Shown one piece after another: positions 8,370 to 17,210 of a stretch of DNA of 36,041 nucleotides; position 1 is the stretch's first letter, and the number at the start of each line of letters is the position of its first letter. The notes below the pieces were generated by a model. It was not told the origin of the DNA and did not search any database. It saw nothing but the letters and a program-made list of their open reading frames with translations. The position numbers and the translations under genes are program-made. Source of the DNA: Rhizobiales bacterium Ga0077556 (GTDB taxonomy: Bacteria; Pseudomonadota; Alphaproteobacteria; Rhizobiales; Phreatobacteraceae); NCBI GenBank assembly GCA_001464235.1, contig LNFH01000420.1:1-36041 (forward strand). Reading direction: 5' to 3'.

Positions 8370-9845
8370 ATGCGCATCTTCACCGCCAGCATCGCCACGG
8401 AGACGAACACCTTCTCTCCCATTCCGACGTCGCTGGAGAGCTACCTGACGAGCCTGGCGGCCCGGCCGGGCGAGCATCCCACCGACAAGCCGACGCTGTG
8501 CACCGCGCCGCTGTTCGTCGCCCGCCGCCGCGCGGCGCAGGAAGGGTTCACGCTGGTCGAGGGCTCCTGCTTCTTCGCCCAGCCGGCCGGACCGACCACG
8601 AAGGTCGCCTACGAGACCATGCGTGAGGAAATCCTCGACCAGCTGAAGGCGGCGCTGCCGGTGGACGGCGTGCTGCTCGGCATGCACGGGGCCATGGTCG
8701 CCGACGGTTACGAGGACTGCGAGGGCGACATGCTCGAGCGCGTGCGGGCCATCGTCGGTCCGTCCTGCGTCATCGGCGTCGAGCTCGATCCGCACAACCA
8801 CATGACGACGAAGCGCGTCGGCCTCGCCGACATCATCATCTGCTTCAAGGAATATCCGCACGTCGACATCGTGCCGCGCGCCGAGGAACTTGTGACGCTG
8901 GTCCTGAAGACGATCCGCAAGGAGATCCGCCCGGTCGCCTCGCTCTACGACTGCGGCATGATCGCCTTCTATCCCACGACCTCGGAGCCCAACACCTCCT
9001 TCGTCGCCCGGCAGAAGAGCTTCGAGGGGCGCGACGGCGTGCTCTCCGTCTCCTTCGTCCACGGCTTTCCCCATGCCGACGTGCCGGAGATGGGCTCGCG
9101 GGTGCTGGTCTATACCGACGCCGCCAAGGCGACCGGCGATGCGCTGGCGACGCGGCTCGGGGAGGAGATCATCGCCCTGCGCGGCAAGACCGCGCCTCCC
9201 AACCTCGATTTCGCCGAGGCTCTCGACCAGGCGCTGGCGGCCGACACCGCGAAGGGTCCGGCCATCATCGCCGAACCGGCCGACAATGCCGGCGGCGGCT
9301 CGGCCTCCGACAACACGCTGTCGCTGCGCGAACTCGTCGCCCGCGGGGTGGAGAACGCGGCGGTGGCGCCGCTCTGGGACCCGCTAGCGGTCGGCTTCTG
9401 CCATGCGGCGGGAGCCGGCGCCCGCCTGCGCCTGCGGATCGGCGGCAAGACCTCGGAGCTCTCGGGCGAACCGTTCGACGCCGACTGCGAGGTGCTGGCG
9501 GTGGCGAAGGACTGCCACCAGAGCTTCGGCGAGGCGAAGGGGCCGGTCGGCGATCTCGCGGCGGTGAAGATCGCCGGCGTCACCGTGATCATGAACACCA
9601 ATCGCGCCCAGGCGCTGGGGCGCGAGCTGTTCACCGCCCTCGGCCTCGACCCCGCGTCCTACCGGCTGCTGGTGCTGAAATCGGCGCAGCACTTCATGGC
9701 GGCCTATGGCCCGCTCGCCTCGCACGTCTTCTACTCGGAGACGCAGGGGCCCTCGACCCAGCGCTACGAGACCCACCACTACACGCGGATCGCCCGGCCG
9801 AAATGGCCGTTGGATGCCGAGGCGCCGGGCGCGCTGATCCTCTGA
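8370..9845 (+). CDS. M81 family metallopeptidase (MlrC-like)
   Basis: Protein of 491 residues of the MlrC/M81 family, whose founding member breaks down linear products of microcystin. The conserved opening MRIFTASIATETNTFSP, the zinc-site segments LLGMHGAMVADGYEDCEGD and ELDPHNHMT, and the C-terminal domain ending with the SAQHFMAAY and TQGPSTQRYE region are all present. An AGGAC stands just before the ATG. Family members outside microcystin degraders are widespread in alphaproteobacteria beside amino acid and peptide importers, where the substrate is unknown. Here the gene is convergent with the aapJQM importer, with stops seven bases apart, so the two are not one operon but may belong to one amino acid or peptide theme. 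Confidence 0.9.
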   Translation: MRIFTASIATETNTFSPIPTSLESYLTSLAARPGEHPTDKPTLCTAPLFVARRRAAQEGFTLVEGSCFFAQPAGPTTKVAYETMREEILDQLKAALPVDGVLLGMHGAMVADGYEDCEGDMLERVRAIVGPSCVIGVELDPHNHMTTKRVGLADIIICFKEYPHVDIVPRAEELVTLVLKTIRKEIRPVASLYDCGMIAFYPTTSEPNTSFVARQKSFEGRDGVLSVSFVHGFPHADVPEMGSRVLVYTDAAKATGDALATRLGEEIIALRGKTAPPNLDFAEALDQALAADTAKGPAIIAEPADNAGGGSASDNTLSLRELVARGVENAAVAPLWDPLAVGFCHAAGAGARLRLRIGGKTSELSGEPFDADCEVLAVAKDCHQSFGEAKGPVGDLAAVKIAGVTVIMNTNRAQALGRELFTALGLDPASYRLLVLKSAQHFMAAYGPLASHVFYSETQGPSTQRYETHHYTRIARPKWPLDAEAPGALIL

Positions 9846-9852
9846 CGCCGTC

Positions 9853-10998
9853 TCAGCGAACCCGTTCGGGGTTGAGGTCCTTCTCCAGCCGCTGCGAATA
9901 GCGGCTCATCGTGTAGCAGGCGATGAAATAGACGAAGGCGGCGTAGAGATAGGCCTCGGTGGCGAAGCCCAGCCAGTTGGAATCGCCCAGCGCCGAGCGC
10001 AGCGTCGTGAAGAAGTCGAAGATGCCGATGATGAGCACCAGCGTCGTGTCCTTGAACAGGCCGATGAAGGTGTTCACCTGCGCGGGAATGGTGATCTTCA
10101 GGGCCTGCGGCATGACGATGAACCGCATGGTCTGGGCATAGTTCAGGCCGAGCGACTGTGCGCCCTCGAACTGGCCCTTCGGGATGGCCTGGAGGCCCCC
10201 GCGGAAGACCTCCGCCATGTAGGCGGCGGCGAAGGCGATGAAGGCGATCTGGGCGCGGATCAGCCGGTCGATCTCGACTCCCTGCGGCATGAAGAGCGGC
10301 ACGATGAAGGTGGCGATGAAGAGGAGCGAGATCAGCGGCACGCCGCGGATGAACTCGATCCAGGCGACCGAGAGGGCACGCACCACGGGCCGCCGCGACC
10401 GCCGGCCGAGGGCCAGCATGATGCCGATGGGATAGGCCATGGCGAGGCCGAAGACCGACAGGAAGATGGTGACCAGCCAGCCGCCCCAGAGCCGGGTTGC
10501 CACGGGCTCGAGGCCGGGGATCGGGATGCCGAGGACCGAGCCGCCCATCAGGCCCCACATCAGGGCGAGAACCGCCAGCCAGGCGTAGACGAGTTCCCGC
10601 CGCCAGAAGACGCGCTGCGTCGAGAAGGCCACCATGACCGCGAAGATCACCAGGACGGTGGCCGGCCGCCAACGCTGCTCGAAGGGGTAGAGGCCGAAGA
10701 CCGAGAACCAGAATTTTTCGCCGATGAAGGCCCAGCAGGCCCCTCCCGCCTCGCGGCACTGGGCGGCGGTGCCGGTCCAGGTGGCGTTGATGAAGGCCCA
10801 TGTCAGGAAGGGCGGCAGCGTCCAGGCGAGGACGGCGAGGCAGACGATGGTGATCGCCGCCGTGCCGGGCGTGCCGAAATAGGTGCGGAAGAGCGCGACC
10901 GGCCACGGCGGCAGGACGCTCGCCGGCGGCTTCAGGTCGGCCAGCTTCTCGTCGGCGACGTAGTGGACGAGCGCGTCCGGGGAGACGGGGCGGTTCAT
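9853..10998 (-). CDS. aapM: General L-amino acid ABC importer permease AapM
   Basis: Inner-membrane permease of the polar amino acid (HAAT) family, 381 residues. It has the long AapM-type N-terminal half with several membrane segments before the transport core. The core carries an EAA-type loop (GAQSLGLNYAQTMRFIVMPQALK) that contacts the ATPase. The ATG at 10998 lies four bases after the aapQ stop. In the standard aapJQMP order an ATPase gene should follow, but here the next gene is the convergent mlrC-like gene, so aapP is missing at this locus. Expected cargo is broad: acidic, basic and neutral L-amino acids. Confidence 0.92.
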   Translation of the reverse strand: MNRPVSPDALVHYVADEKLADLKPPASVLPPWPVALFRTYFGTPGTAAITIVCLAVLAWTLPPFLTWAFINATWTGTAAQCREAGGACWAFIGEKFWFSVFGLYPFEQRWRPATVLVIFAVMVAFSTQRVFWRRELVYAWLAVLALMWGLMGGSVLGIPIPGLEPVATRLWGGWLVTIFLSVFGLAMAYPIGIMLALGRRSRRPVVRALSVAWIEFIRGVPLISLLFIATFIVPLFMPQGVEIDRLIRAQIAFIAFAAAYMAEVFRGGLQAIPKGQFEGAQSLGLNYAQTMRFIVMPQALKITIPAQVNTFIGLFKDTTLVLIIGIFDFFTTLRSALGDSNWLGFATEAYLYAAFVYFIACYTMSRYSQRLEKDLNPERVR

Positions 10999-11002
10999 GG
11001 GG

Positions 11003-12181
11003 TCAGCGCTCCCGGATCGCGACACGGCCGTTGTACCAGTTCATGAAACCGGAGGTCAGCAGCGAGATCGTGAGATAGACGAGGGCGAAGACGAGGATCA
11101 CCTCCACGGCGCGGCCTGTCTGGTTCATGGTCGTGTTGGAGACGTGGACGAGGTCGGGATAGCCGATCGCCACCGCCAGCGACGAGTTCTTGGTGAGGTT
11201 GAGATACTGGCTGGTGAGCGGCGGGATGATCACCCGCAGCGCCTGCGGCAGGATCACGAGCCGCATGATGCGCGGGGACGGCAGCCCGAGCGCGCGGGCG
11301 GCCTCCCACTGGCCCTTGGAGACGGCGACGATGCCGCCGCGCACGATCTCAGCGATGAAGGCGGCGGTGTAGAGCACCAGGCCGAGCAGCAGGGCGACGA
11401 ATTCCGGCGACAGCTCGATGCCGCCGGTGAAGTTGAAGCCTTGGAGGACGGGCACGCTGATGGTGGCCGGAAAGCCCTGGACGGCGAGCGCCAGGAAGGG
11501 CGGCACGACCACCAGCGCGACGGCGATGGGCAGGGTCGGCGGCGCGTCGCCGGTCGCCTCTCGGCGCCGCTTCAGCGCGCGGGCGGCGATGACCGCGGCC
11601 ACGATGCCGGCGACGAAGGCCCAGACGACGGGCCAGAGCACATGGGACCATTCCACCCACGGCACCTTCATGCCGCGGTTCGACAGGTACATGCCCGGCC
11701 CGAGCGGCAGGGCCTGCCGTGGGCCCGGCAGGGTGTTGATGATGGCGTACCAGAGGAAGAGCTGCAGCAGCAGCGGGGTGTTGCGGACGACCTCGACATA
11801 GCCGGCGACGAGGCGCGCCAGCAGCGGGTTCGAGGACAGGCGCATGACGCCGATCGCGACGCCGAGAAGGGTGGCGAGGACGATGCCGACCACCGCGATG
11901 CGCAGGGTGTTGAGAAGCCCGACGACGAGGGCGCGGCCGTAGCTGTCGGTCGGGGCGAAGGGAATGAGACCCTCGCCGACCGCGAAATTGGCGGGGCGGG
12001 AGAGGTAGTCCCAGCCGAAGGTGAGGCCGCGCGCCACCATGTTCGCGGACATGTTGGACCAGGCGGCCCAGACCACGAGCACGACGAAGGCGAGGAGCGC
12101 CGCCTGGAGGGCGAGCCCGCGCTTGACCGGATCGTTCCAGAAGGCCGTCCGGGCCGCCGGCGGGGTCTCGATCGTGCTCAT
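11003..12181 (-). CDS. aapQ: General L-amino acid ABC importer permease AapQ
   Basis: Partner permease to AapM, 392 residues, also larger than simple HisM/HisQ proteins. Conserved AapQ landmarks include VVRNTPLLLQLFLWY, the EAA loop AARALGLPSPRIMRLVILPQALR and the C-terminal NTTMNQTGRA segment. I chose the ATG at 12181 (MSTIETPP) because family proteins start similarly and a GGAC lies at suitable spacing; an ATG at 12193 adds four residues. A strong stem-loop with a T-run separates it from aapJ, so the permease genes probably receive less transcript than the binding protein. Confidence 0.92.
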   Translation of the reverse strand: MSTIETPPAARTAFWNDPVKRGLALQAALLAFVVLVVWAAWSNMSANMVARGLTFGWDYLSRPANFAVGEGLIPFAPTDSYGRALVVGLLNTLRIAVVGIVLATLLGVAIGVMRLSSNPLLARLVAGYVEVVRNTPLLLQLFLWYAIINTLPGPRQALPLGPGMYLSNRGMKVPWVEWSHVLWPVVWAFVAGIVAAVIAARALKRRREATGDAPPTLPIAVALVVVPPFLALAVQGFPATISVPVLQGFNFTGGIELSPEFVALLLGLVLYTAAFIAEIVRGGIVAVSKGQWEAARALGLPSPRIMRLVILPQALRVIIPPLTSQYLNLTKNSSLAVAIGYPDLVHVSNTTMNQTGRAVEVILVFALVYLTISLLTSGFMNWYNGRVAIRER

Positions 12182-12236
12182 GAGAACGTCCATGGTGCCG
12201 TAGCGGCCGGAAGGGCACGCAAGAGGCATGCCCGGC

Positions 12237-12268
12237 AAAAAGGCGCCGGGGCGCGGGCGCGCCCCGGC
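12237..12268 (-). terminator. Attenuator or terminator hairpin between aapJ and aapQ
   Basis: Read on the minus strand, a perfect 10-base-pair stem (GCCGGGGCGC with GCGCCCCGGC, 12245-12268) with a four-base loop is followed, after three bases, by five T residues at 12241-12237. This is a standard intrinsic terminator shape. Its place right after the binding-protein gene suggests partial termination, which would give more AapJ than permease. Confidence 0.7.
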
Positions 12269-12302
12269 AAGTCAAGGCTGCCGGTCGATGGCAATGCGCC
12301 GG

Positions 12303-13337
12303 TCAACGGGCCGGCGGGGCGTAGAGAAGGCCGCCCTTGGTCCAGATGGCGTTCTGGCCGCGCTCGAGGCCGAGGGGCGTGTTGACGCCGAGATGACGCT
12401 CGAAGATCTCGCCGTAATTGCCGAAGGCCTTGATGATGGTGCGGGCATACTGGTCGTTGGCCGCGCCGATCGCCGTGCCCATGCCCGGCTCAACGCCGAG
12501 CAGGCGACGGATGCGGGGATCGGTGGCGGAGCCGGCGATCTGGTCGACGTTGGCCTGGGTGATGCCGAATTCCTCGGCGTCGATCAGGGCGAAGACGGTC
12601 CAGGCGACGATGTTGGTGAGCTCCTCGTCGCCCTGGCGGATGGTCGGGCCGAGGGGCTCCTTGGAGATGCGCTCCGGCAGGATCACGTGGTCGCGCGGGT
12701 TGGCGAGCAGCGTGCGCTGGGCGGCGAGCGCGGCGAAGTCGTTGGTGAAGACGTCGCAGCGGCCCTGGTCGTAGGCGCGGCGCAGCTCGTCCAGCGCCTC
12801 GATGACGACGGGGCGGAAGGTCATGTTGTTCTGGCGGAAGTAGTCCGCGAGGTTCAGCTCGGTCGTGGTGCCCGGCTGGACGCAGACGGTGGCGCCGTTC
12901 AGGGCGCGGGCCGAGGTCACGTTGAGGCGGCGCGGCACCATGATGGCCTGGCCGTCATAGAAGACGATGGCCGGGAAGTTGAAGCGGTTGACGCCGGTGT
13001 CGCGGGTCAGCGTCCAGGTCGTGTTGTTCGACAGGACGTCGACCTCGCCGTTGGTGAGGGCCGGGAAACGCGACTGGGTGGTCACCGGCACGAACTCGAC
13101 CTTGGACGGGTCGTTGAAGATCGTGATGGCGATGGCACGGCAGATCTCGACGTTGAAGCCGCCCCAGACACCCTGCGCGTTCGGCACGCCGAAGCCGGGG
13201 TTGGACGGGCCCTGAACGCCGCAGCGGATCGTGCCGCGGGCCTTGATGGCGTCGAGATCGCGGCCCGCCTCAGCGGCCGTCGGGCCGAAGACGAGGGCGG
13301 TGGCCGCGAGGCCCGCCAGGACGATGTTCCTGATCAT
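12303..13337 (-). CDS. aapJ: General L-amino acid ABC importer binding protein AapJ
   Basis: Periplasmic receptor of 344 residues with a Sec signal ending at PTAAEA, so cleavage is probably near residue 24. The mature protein starts with the AapJ-like TIRCGVQGPSNPGFG and continues with GVWGGFNVEICRAIA. Paired cysteines (RCGV with VEIC, TVCV with RCDV) are typical of this family. The ATG at 13337 follows AGGAGAG. It is the first gene of aapJ-aapQ-aapM. The 365 bases upstream contain a perfect 16-base palindrome that might regulate it. Confidence 0.93.
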   Translation of the reverse strand: MIRNIVLAGLAATALVFGPTAAEAGRDLDAIKARGTIRCGVQGPSNPGFGVPNAQGVWGGFNVEICRAIAITIFNDPSKVEFVPVTTQSRFPALTNGEVDVLSNNTTWTLTRDTGVNRFNFPAIVFYDGQAIMVPRRLNVTSARALNGATVCVQPGTTTELNLADYFRQNNMTFRPVVIEALDELRRAYDQGRCDVFTNDFAALAAQRTLLANPRDHVILPERISKEPLGPTIRQGDEELTNIVAWTVFALIDAEEFGITQANVDQIAGSATDPRIRRLLGVEPGMGTAIGAANDQYARTIIKAFGNYGEIFERHLGVNTPLGLERGQNAIWTKGGLLYAPPAR

Positions 13338-13702
13338 TCCCTACTCTCCTGTGAGGAACCCGCGCGCCGGAGGCGTCGTCGGGGCAACCGTGGGCTGCCG
13401 GTGGGTCCCGGAAGCGGAGGTAAGGTCTGCGAAAGGTTTCCCCGCATTTCAACGGGGGCATCAATATCTGTGACAATTTGCATCAGCCACGCTTATCGGT
13501 TGCGCATTACCGGTTTCGCGTGCCGATTCCCGCATCAAACCGACCGGTGGGACCCCCGATTTCCGGTGCCATGGCACCGCTTCTCTCACGCAGGTCTGCC
13601 TATCCCGCAGGCGCGACGGGCGGCGACCCGAGGCCTCAACCGTCGTCCGGATGACGCGTTGCGGCGATCCGTCGCAGCAACCTTGGCGCGAACACAGGGG
13701 CG
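13338..13702. other. Intergenic region upstream of aapJ
   Basis: 365 bases between the start of aapJ and the end of the sigma54 activator gene, both on the minus strand. It should hold the aapJ promoter. No convincing coding frame is present. The clearest element is the palindrome at 13564-13579. I searched by eye for a -24/-12 promoter reading into aapJ and found none. Confidence 0.5.
13564..13579. promoter_or_regulatory. Perfect 16-base palindrome upstream of aapJ
   Basis: CGGTGCCATGGCACCG is fully self-complementary over 16 bases and lies about 230 bases before the aapJ start codon. It could be an operator for a dimeric regulator or the remnant of a terminator for the activator gene, although no T-run follows on either strand. 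The role is not established. Confidence 0.4.
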
Positions 13703-15607
13703 TCAGACAGACGGACGGGACGCACTCCGCCAGGCGCGGGGATCGAGGCCATGGGCCTTCAGCCGCGACGCGAAGGTGGTCGGGCGAAGGCCGAGCCTCT
13801 CGGCGGCGCCGCCCGGTCCGGACACCTTGCCGCCCGAGAGCTCCAGCGCCGCGACCAGGCTGCGCCGGTCGAGCTGGCGCCTCTCCTCCTCGGTCAGCAG
13901 GCCGTCGGCCGGCATCACGATCGCTTCTGGAACCGCGCGGCTCGGGGCGCTGCCCGGCAGGTCGATGGCGAGGCGGCCCTTGCGGGCGAGGATGGCGGCG
14001 CGCTCGATGACGTTCTGCAATTCGCGCACGTTGCCCGGCCAGGCATAGCCGGCGAGGCGGCGCACGTCCTCCTCCGACAGCCCGAGGCCGGAGATCTTCA
14101 GCTTGCGCTCGGCGTGGCGGAGGAAATGCAGCGCCAGCGGCGCGACGTCGTCGACGCGCTCGCGCAGCGGGACGGAATGGATGGGGAAGACGTCGAGGCG
14201 GAAATACAGATCCTCGCGGAACCGCCCTGCCCTCACCTCGGCGCGCAGGTCGCGGTTGGTCGCGGCGATGACGCGCACGTCGACGCTGCGGGTGCGCTCC
14301 TCGCCGACGCGCTCGAACTGGCCCTCCTGCAGGATGCGCAGGAGCTTGCCCTGCAGCTCGAGCGGGATCTCGCCGACCTCGTCGAGGAAGAGCGTGCCGC
14401 CGTCGGCCAGTTCGAACCGGCCGATGCGGTCGCGCAGCGCGCCGGTGAAGGCGCCGCGCACGTGGCCGAAGAACTCGCTCTCGAAGAGCTCACGCGGGAT
14501 CGCCGCGCAGTTGACGCGGATGAGCGGCCGGTCGCGCCGTCCGCTGGCCTCGTGGATGGCGCGGCCGATCAGTTCCTTGCCGGTGCCGGATTCACCGGTG
14601 ACGAGGACGGTCGCGTCGGTCGGGGCGACGAGGTCGATCTGGCGCAGCGTCTTCTGGATGGCCGCCGAGCGCCCGATGATGCCACGGTGGTTGCTCTCGA
14701 GGCGGATTTCCTCCTGCAGATAGGCGTTCTCGCGCTCCAGTCGCTGGCGCAGGCTGTCGACCTCGGCGAGGGCCTGTCGCAGCTTCTCCTCCGCCTCGCG
14801 CCGCTGGCTCACGTCGCGGAACACGATCACGGCGCCGATGATGGCGCCGCGCTCGCGGATGGGCGTCGAGGTGTATTCGACCCAGAGCGGCGTGCCGTCC
14901 TTGCGCCAGAAGACCTCGCCCGCGACGGTCTGGACCGCGCCGTTCCGGAAGGCCGCATAGATCGGGCAATCGTGGTTCGGATAGGGAGAGCCGTCGGCGT
15001 GATGGTGGTGGACGAGCGAGTGCATGTCCTTGCCCACCAGTTCCTCCGCGGCCCAGCCGAGCAGGGCTTCGGCCGCCGGATTGACGAAGGTGGTCTTGCC
15101 GTCGGCATTGACGCCATAGATCCCCTCGCCCGCCGCCTTGAGGATGAGCTGGTTCTCCCGCTCGATGGTGTGAAAGAGGCGCTCGACCCGTTTCCACTCG
15201 TCGATGCCCTGGCGCAGCGTCCCATCGGCATCGGCGTCGACGTCCCGGCGGTGGCGTGCGTCGAGGTCGGCCATGGCGAGGAGGATGAGGGGCTCGGCTC
15301 CGGCCCGCAGCACGGTGCCTGCATATTCGACGCGCAGGGTGCCGCCACCCGCCTTCAGCGGCGACAGGCTGCGGGTATGGGCGAGACCCCGATGGAGGAC
15401 CTCCTCGGTGAAGACGACGAGGGCCGGCCGCTGGCCGCGGTGCAGATCCGTGATCCTGAGGGCCCTGAGCGCCGCAGCGGGATAGCCGAGGAGCCGCTCG
15501 GCGGCCGGATTGGCGTCGACGATGGCCGCAGAGCGCGGATCGACGACCAGCGCGGGTTCGGCCAGGGCGGTGAAGGCGGCCCCGGCGGGGGATGCGGTCG
15601 GGATCAT
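13703..15607 (-). CDS. cynF: Sigma54-dependent activator with two PAS domains, CynF-like
   Basis: Enhancer-binding protein of 634 residues. There is a divergent PAS-like domain at about 10-115, a second PAS domain at about 150-268 (typical [12 protein letters not shown] and [17 protein letters not shown]), a coiled-coil linker at 270-305 and an AAA+ domain from about 308. The AAA+ part has Walker A GESGTGKE at 338-345, the sigma54-contacting GAFTGA at 385-390 and Walker [13 protein letters not shown] at 403-414. A Fis-type helix-turn-helix lies at about 590-620. There is no receiver domain, so it senses a ligand or redox state itself. The start at 15607 follows GAGGAGG. It is divergent from the cyanate operon, as cynF is associated with cynABDS in Pseudomonas pseudoalcaligenes. 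Sensing cyanate or nitrogen status is inferred. Confidence 0.88.
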   Translation of the reverse strand: MIPTASPAGAAFTALAEPALVVDPRSAAIVDANPAAERLLGYPAAALRALRITDLHRGQRPALVVFTEEVLHRGLAHTRSLSPLKAGGGTLRVEYAGTVLRAGAEPLILLAMADLDARHRRDVDADADGTLRQGIDEWKRVERLFHTIERENQLILKAAGEGIYGVNADGKTTFVNPAAEALLGWAAEELVGKDMHSLVHHHHADGSPYPNHDCPIYAAFRNGAVQTVAGEVFWRKDGTPLWVEYTSTPIRERGAIIGAVIVFRDVSQRREAEEKLRQALAEVDSLRQRLERENAYLQEEIRLESNHRGIIGRSAAIQKTLRQIDLVAPTDATVLVTGESGTGKELIGRAIHEASGRRDRPLIRVNCAAIPRELFESEFFGHVRGAFTGALRDRIGRFELADGGTLFLDEVGEIPLELQGKLLRILQEGQFERVGEERTRSVDVRVIAATNRDLRAEVRAGRFREDLYFRLDVFPIHSVPLRERVDDVAPLALHFLRHAERKLKISGLGLSEEDVRRLAGYAWPGNVRELQNVIERAAILARKGRLAIDLPGSAPSRAVPEAIVMPADGLLTEEERRQLDRRSLVAALELSGGKVSGPGGAAERLGLRPTTFASRLKAHGLDPRAWRSASRPSV

Positions 15608-15623
15608 GGGGGCCTCCTCGATG

Positions 15624-15639
15624 TCACGACTTATCGTGA
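15624..15639. promoter_or_regulatory. Upstream activator site 1 (inverted repeat)
   Basis: TCACGA, four bases, TCGTGA: a perfect six-base inverted repeat. Its centre lies about 132 bases before the predicted transcription start of the cynA operon, within the usual range for an enhancer bound by a sigma54 activator. It shares the ACGA-N4-TCGT core with the next site. Confidence 0.6.
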
Positions 15640-15646
15640 GATGGGC

Positions 15647-15660
15647 GACGATATCTCGTC
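15647..15660. promoter_or_regulatory. Upstream activator site 2 (inverted repeat)
   Basis: GACGA, four bases, TCGTC: a perfect five-base inverted repeat with the same core and spacing as site 1. The two centres are 22 bases apart, about two helical turns, so two activator dimers could sit on one face of the DNA. Confidence 0.6.
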
Positions 15661-15665
15661 AATCC

Positions 15666-15675
15666 CGATTTTTCG
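15666..15675. promoter_or_regulatory. Possible weak third activator site
   Basis: CGA, four T residues, TCG, followed by T. It keeps the inner part of the motif of sites 1 and 2 with the same four-base gap. The arms are only three bases and the spacing to site 2 is 17 bases, so this may be chance. Confidence 0.3.
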
Positions 15676-15737
15676 TCATTCCACGCGGGATCACGGGTTT
15701 CCAGCAGCACTGCAGCTTTGCGCGCGCCGGACCCAAC

Positions 15738-15753
15738 TGGCCTCGACCTTGCT
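15738..15753 (+). promoter_or_regulatory. Sigma54 (-24/-12) promoter of the cyanate operon
   Basis: TGGCCTCGACCTTGCT matches the consensus TGGCAC-N5-TTGCW except at the two AC positions. The invariant GG and GC are exactly ten bases apart. The predicted start is near 15764, which leaves a leader of about 38 bases before the cynA ATG, with the AAGGA ribosome site inside it. A divergent gene for a GAFTGA-type activator and the upstream inverted repeats support this reading. Confidence 0.75.
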
Positions 15754-15801
15754 AGCCCAGGAGACGCGATCGCCGTCCACCGCCAGCCGAAGGATGACCC
15801 C

Positions 15802-17184
15802 ATGGCCCTGTTCGACAATCCGTTCAATGCCGCGAAGCGTTTCCTGAAGGGCTGCGTCTGCGGCCGCCACGCCTCAGATGCCGAACATGAGGCCGCGATC
15901 ACGGCGGAAGCCGTCGCCGTCGAGGCGGCCGGCGAGGAGAGCCGCTACCGCCGCATCGTCGAGCAGGCGGTGATGCGCGCCCTCTTCCCTGAGGACCACC
16001 AGCGCCGCGCCTTCCTGAAGGCGGTGGGCGCCTCCACCGCCGCCGCTGCCATCGCCACCTTCTTCCCCATCGGCGCGGCCACCGAGGCCCTCGCGCAGAC
16101 GGGTCCGATCGAGAAGAAGGACCTCAAGGTCGGCTTCATCCCGATCACCTGCGCCACGCCGATCATCATGGCCCATCCGCTCGGCTTCTACTCGAAGCAC
16201 GGCCTCAACGTGGAGGTGGTGCGCACCGCCGGCTGGGCGGTCATCCGCGACAAGACCATCAACAAGGAATACGACGCCGCGCACATGCTGGCGCCGATGC
16301 CGCTCGCCATCACCATGGGCGCCGGCTCGAACCCGATCCCCTACGCCGTCTCGGCCATCGAGAACATCAACGGCCAGGCGATCACGCTCGCCAACAAGCA
16401 CAAGGACAAGCGCGATCCGCGCCAGTGGAAGGGCTTCCGCTTCGCGGTGCCCTTCGACTATTCCATGCACAACTACCTGCTGCGCTACTACCTCGCGGAG
16501 CACGGCATCGATCCGGACCGCGACGTGCAGATCCGCTCCGTGCCGCCGCCGGAGATGGTCGCCAACCTGCGCGCCGACAACATCGACGGCTATCTCGGCC
16601 CCGACCCGTTCAATCAGCGCGCGGTCTTCGACGGCGTCGGCTTCATCCACATGCTCTCCAAGGAGCTGTGGGACGGACATCCGTGCTGCGCCTTCGCGGC
16701 GAGCCGCGAGTTCGTCACCGGCATGCCCAACACCTATCGCGCGCTGCTGAAGGGCATCATCGACGCCACGGCCCATGCGCAGAAGCCGGAGAACCGCAAG
16801 CAGATCGCCGAGGCCATCGCGGCGCCGAACTATCTCAACCAGCCGGTCACCGTGCTGGAGCAGATCCTCACGGGCACCTATGCCGACGGGCTCGGCCAGG
16901 TGAAGCGCGACCCGAACCGCATCCAGTTCGATCCGTTCCCGTGGGAGAGCTTCTCGGTGTGGATCCTCACCCAGATGAAGCGCTGGGGCCAGATCAAGGG
17001 CGACGTCGACTATGCCGGCATCACCCGCCAGGTGTTCCTGGCGACCGACGCGGCGGCGATGATGAAGGAGCTCGGCCTGACCCCGCCGGAGACCTCCACC
17101 AAGACCTTCTCGGTCATGGGCAAGGCCTTCGATCCCGCCAAGCCGGAGGAGTACATCGCCTCCTTCGCCATCAAGCGGACCTGA
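15802..17184 (+). CDS. cynA: Cyanate ABC importer binding protein, CmpA/NrtA family
   Basis: Periplasmic receptor of 460 residues from the nitrate/bicarbonate/cyanate group. The start at 15802 follows AAGGA at suitable spacing. An unusual leader of about 60 residues contains [13 protein letters not shown] and precedes a Tat-like signal ([13 protein letters not shown], then a hydrophobic run ending EALAQ near residue 98). I have seen such leaders in other proteobacterial members of this family. The mature part has the family landmarks [41 protein letters not shown] and [12 protein letters not shown]. Cyanate is favoured over nitrate or bicarbonate because cyanase closes the operon. It is the first gene behind the sigma54 promoter. 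Confidence 0.88.
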   Translation: MALFDNPFNAAKRFLKGCVCGRHASDAEHEAAITAEAVAVEAAGEESRYRRIVEQAVMRALFPEDHQRRAFLKAVGASTAAAAIATFFPIGAATEALAQTGPIEKKDLKVGFIPITCATPIIMAHPLGFYSKHGLNVEVVRTAGWAVIRDKTINKEYDAAHMLAPMPLAITMGAGSNPIPYAVSAIENINGQAITLANKHKDKRDPRQWKGFRFAVPFDYSMHNYLLRYYLAEHGIDPDRDVQIRSVPPPEMVANLRADNIDGYLGPDPFNQRAVFDGVGFIHMLSKELWDGHPCCAFAASREFVTGMPNTYRALLKGIIDATAHAQKPENRKQIAEAIAAPNYLNQPVTVLEQILTGTYADGLGQVKRDPNRIQFDPFPWESFSVWILTQMKRWGQIKGDVDYAGITRQVFLATDAAAMMKELGLTPPETSTKTFSVMGKAFDPAKPEEYIASFAIKRT

Positions 17185-17210
17185 CGGCCGGACGCCGCGG
17201 AGCCCTGCCG

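Noticed and set aside
12228-15847. Long plus-strand frames of about 600-700 codons opposite aapJ and the sigma54 activator gene
   Set aside because: They are antisense to clear genes, rich in Arg/Ala/Gly/Asp with no motif, and expected in GC-rich DNA.
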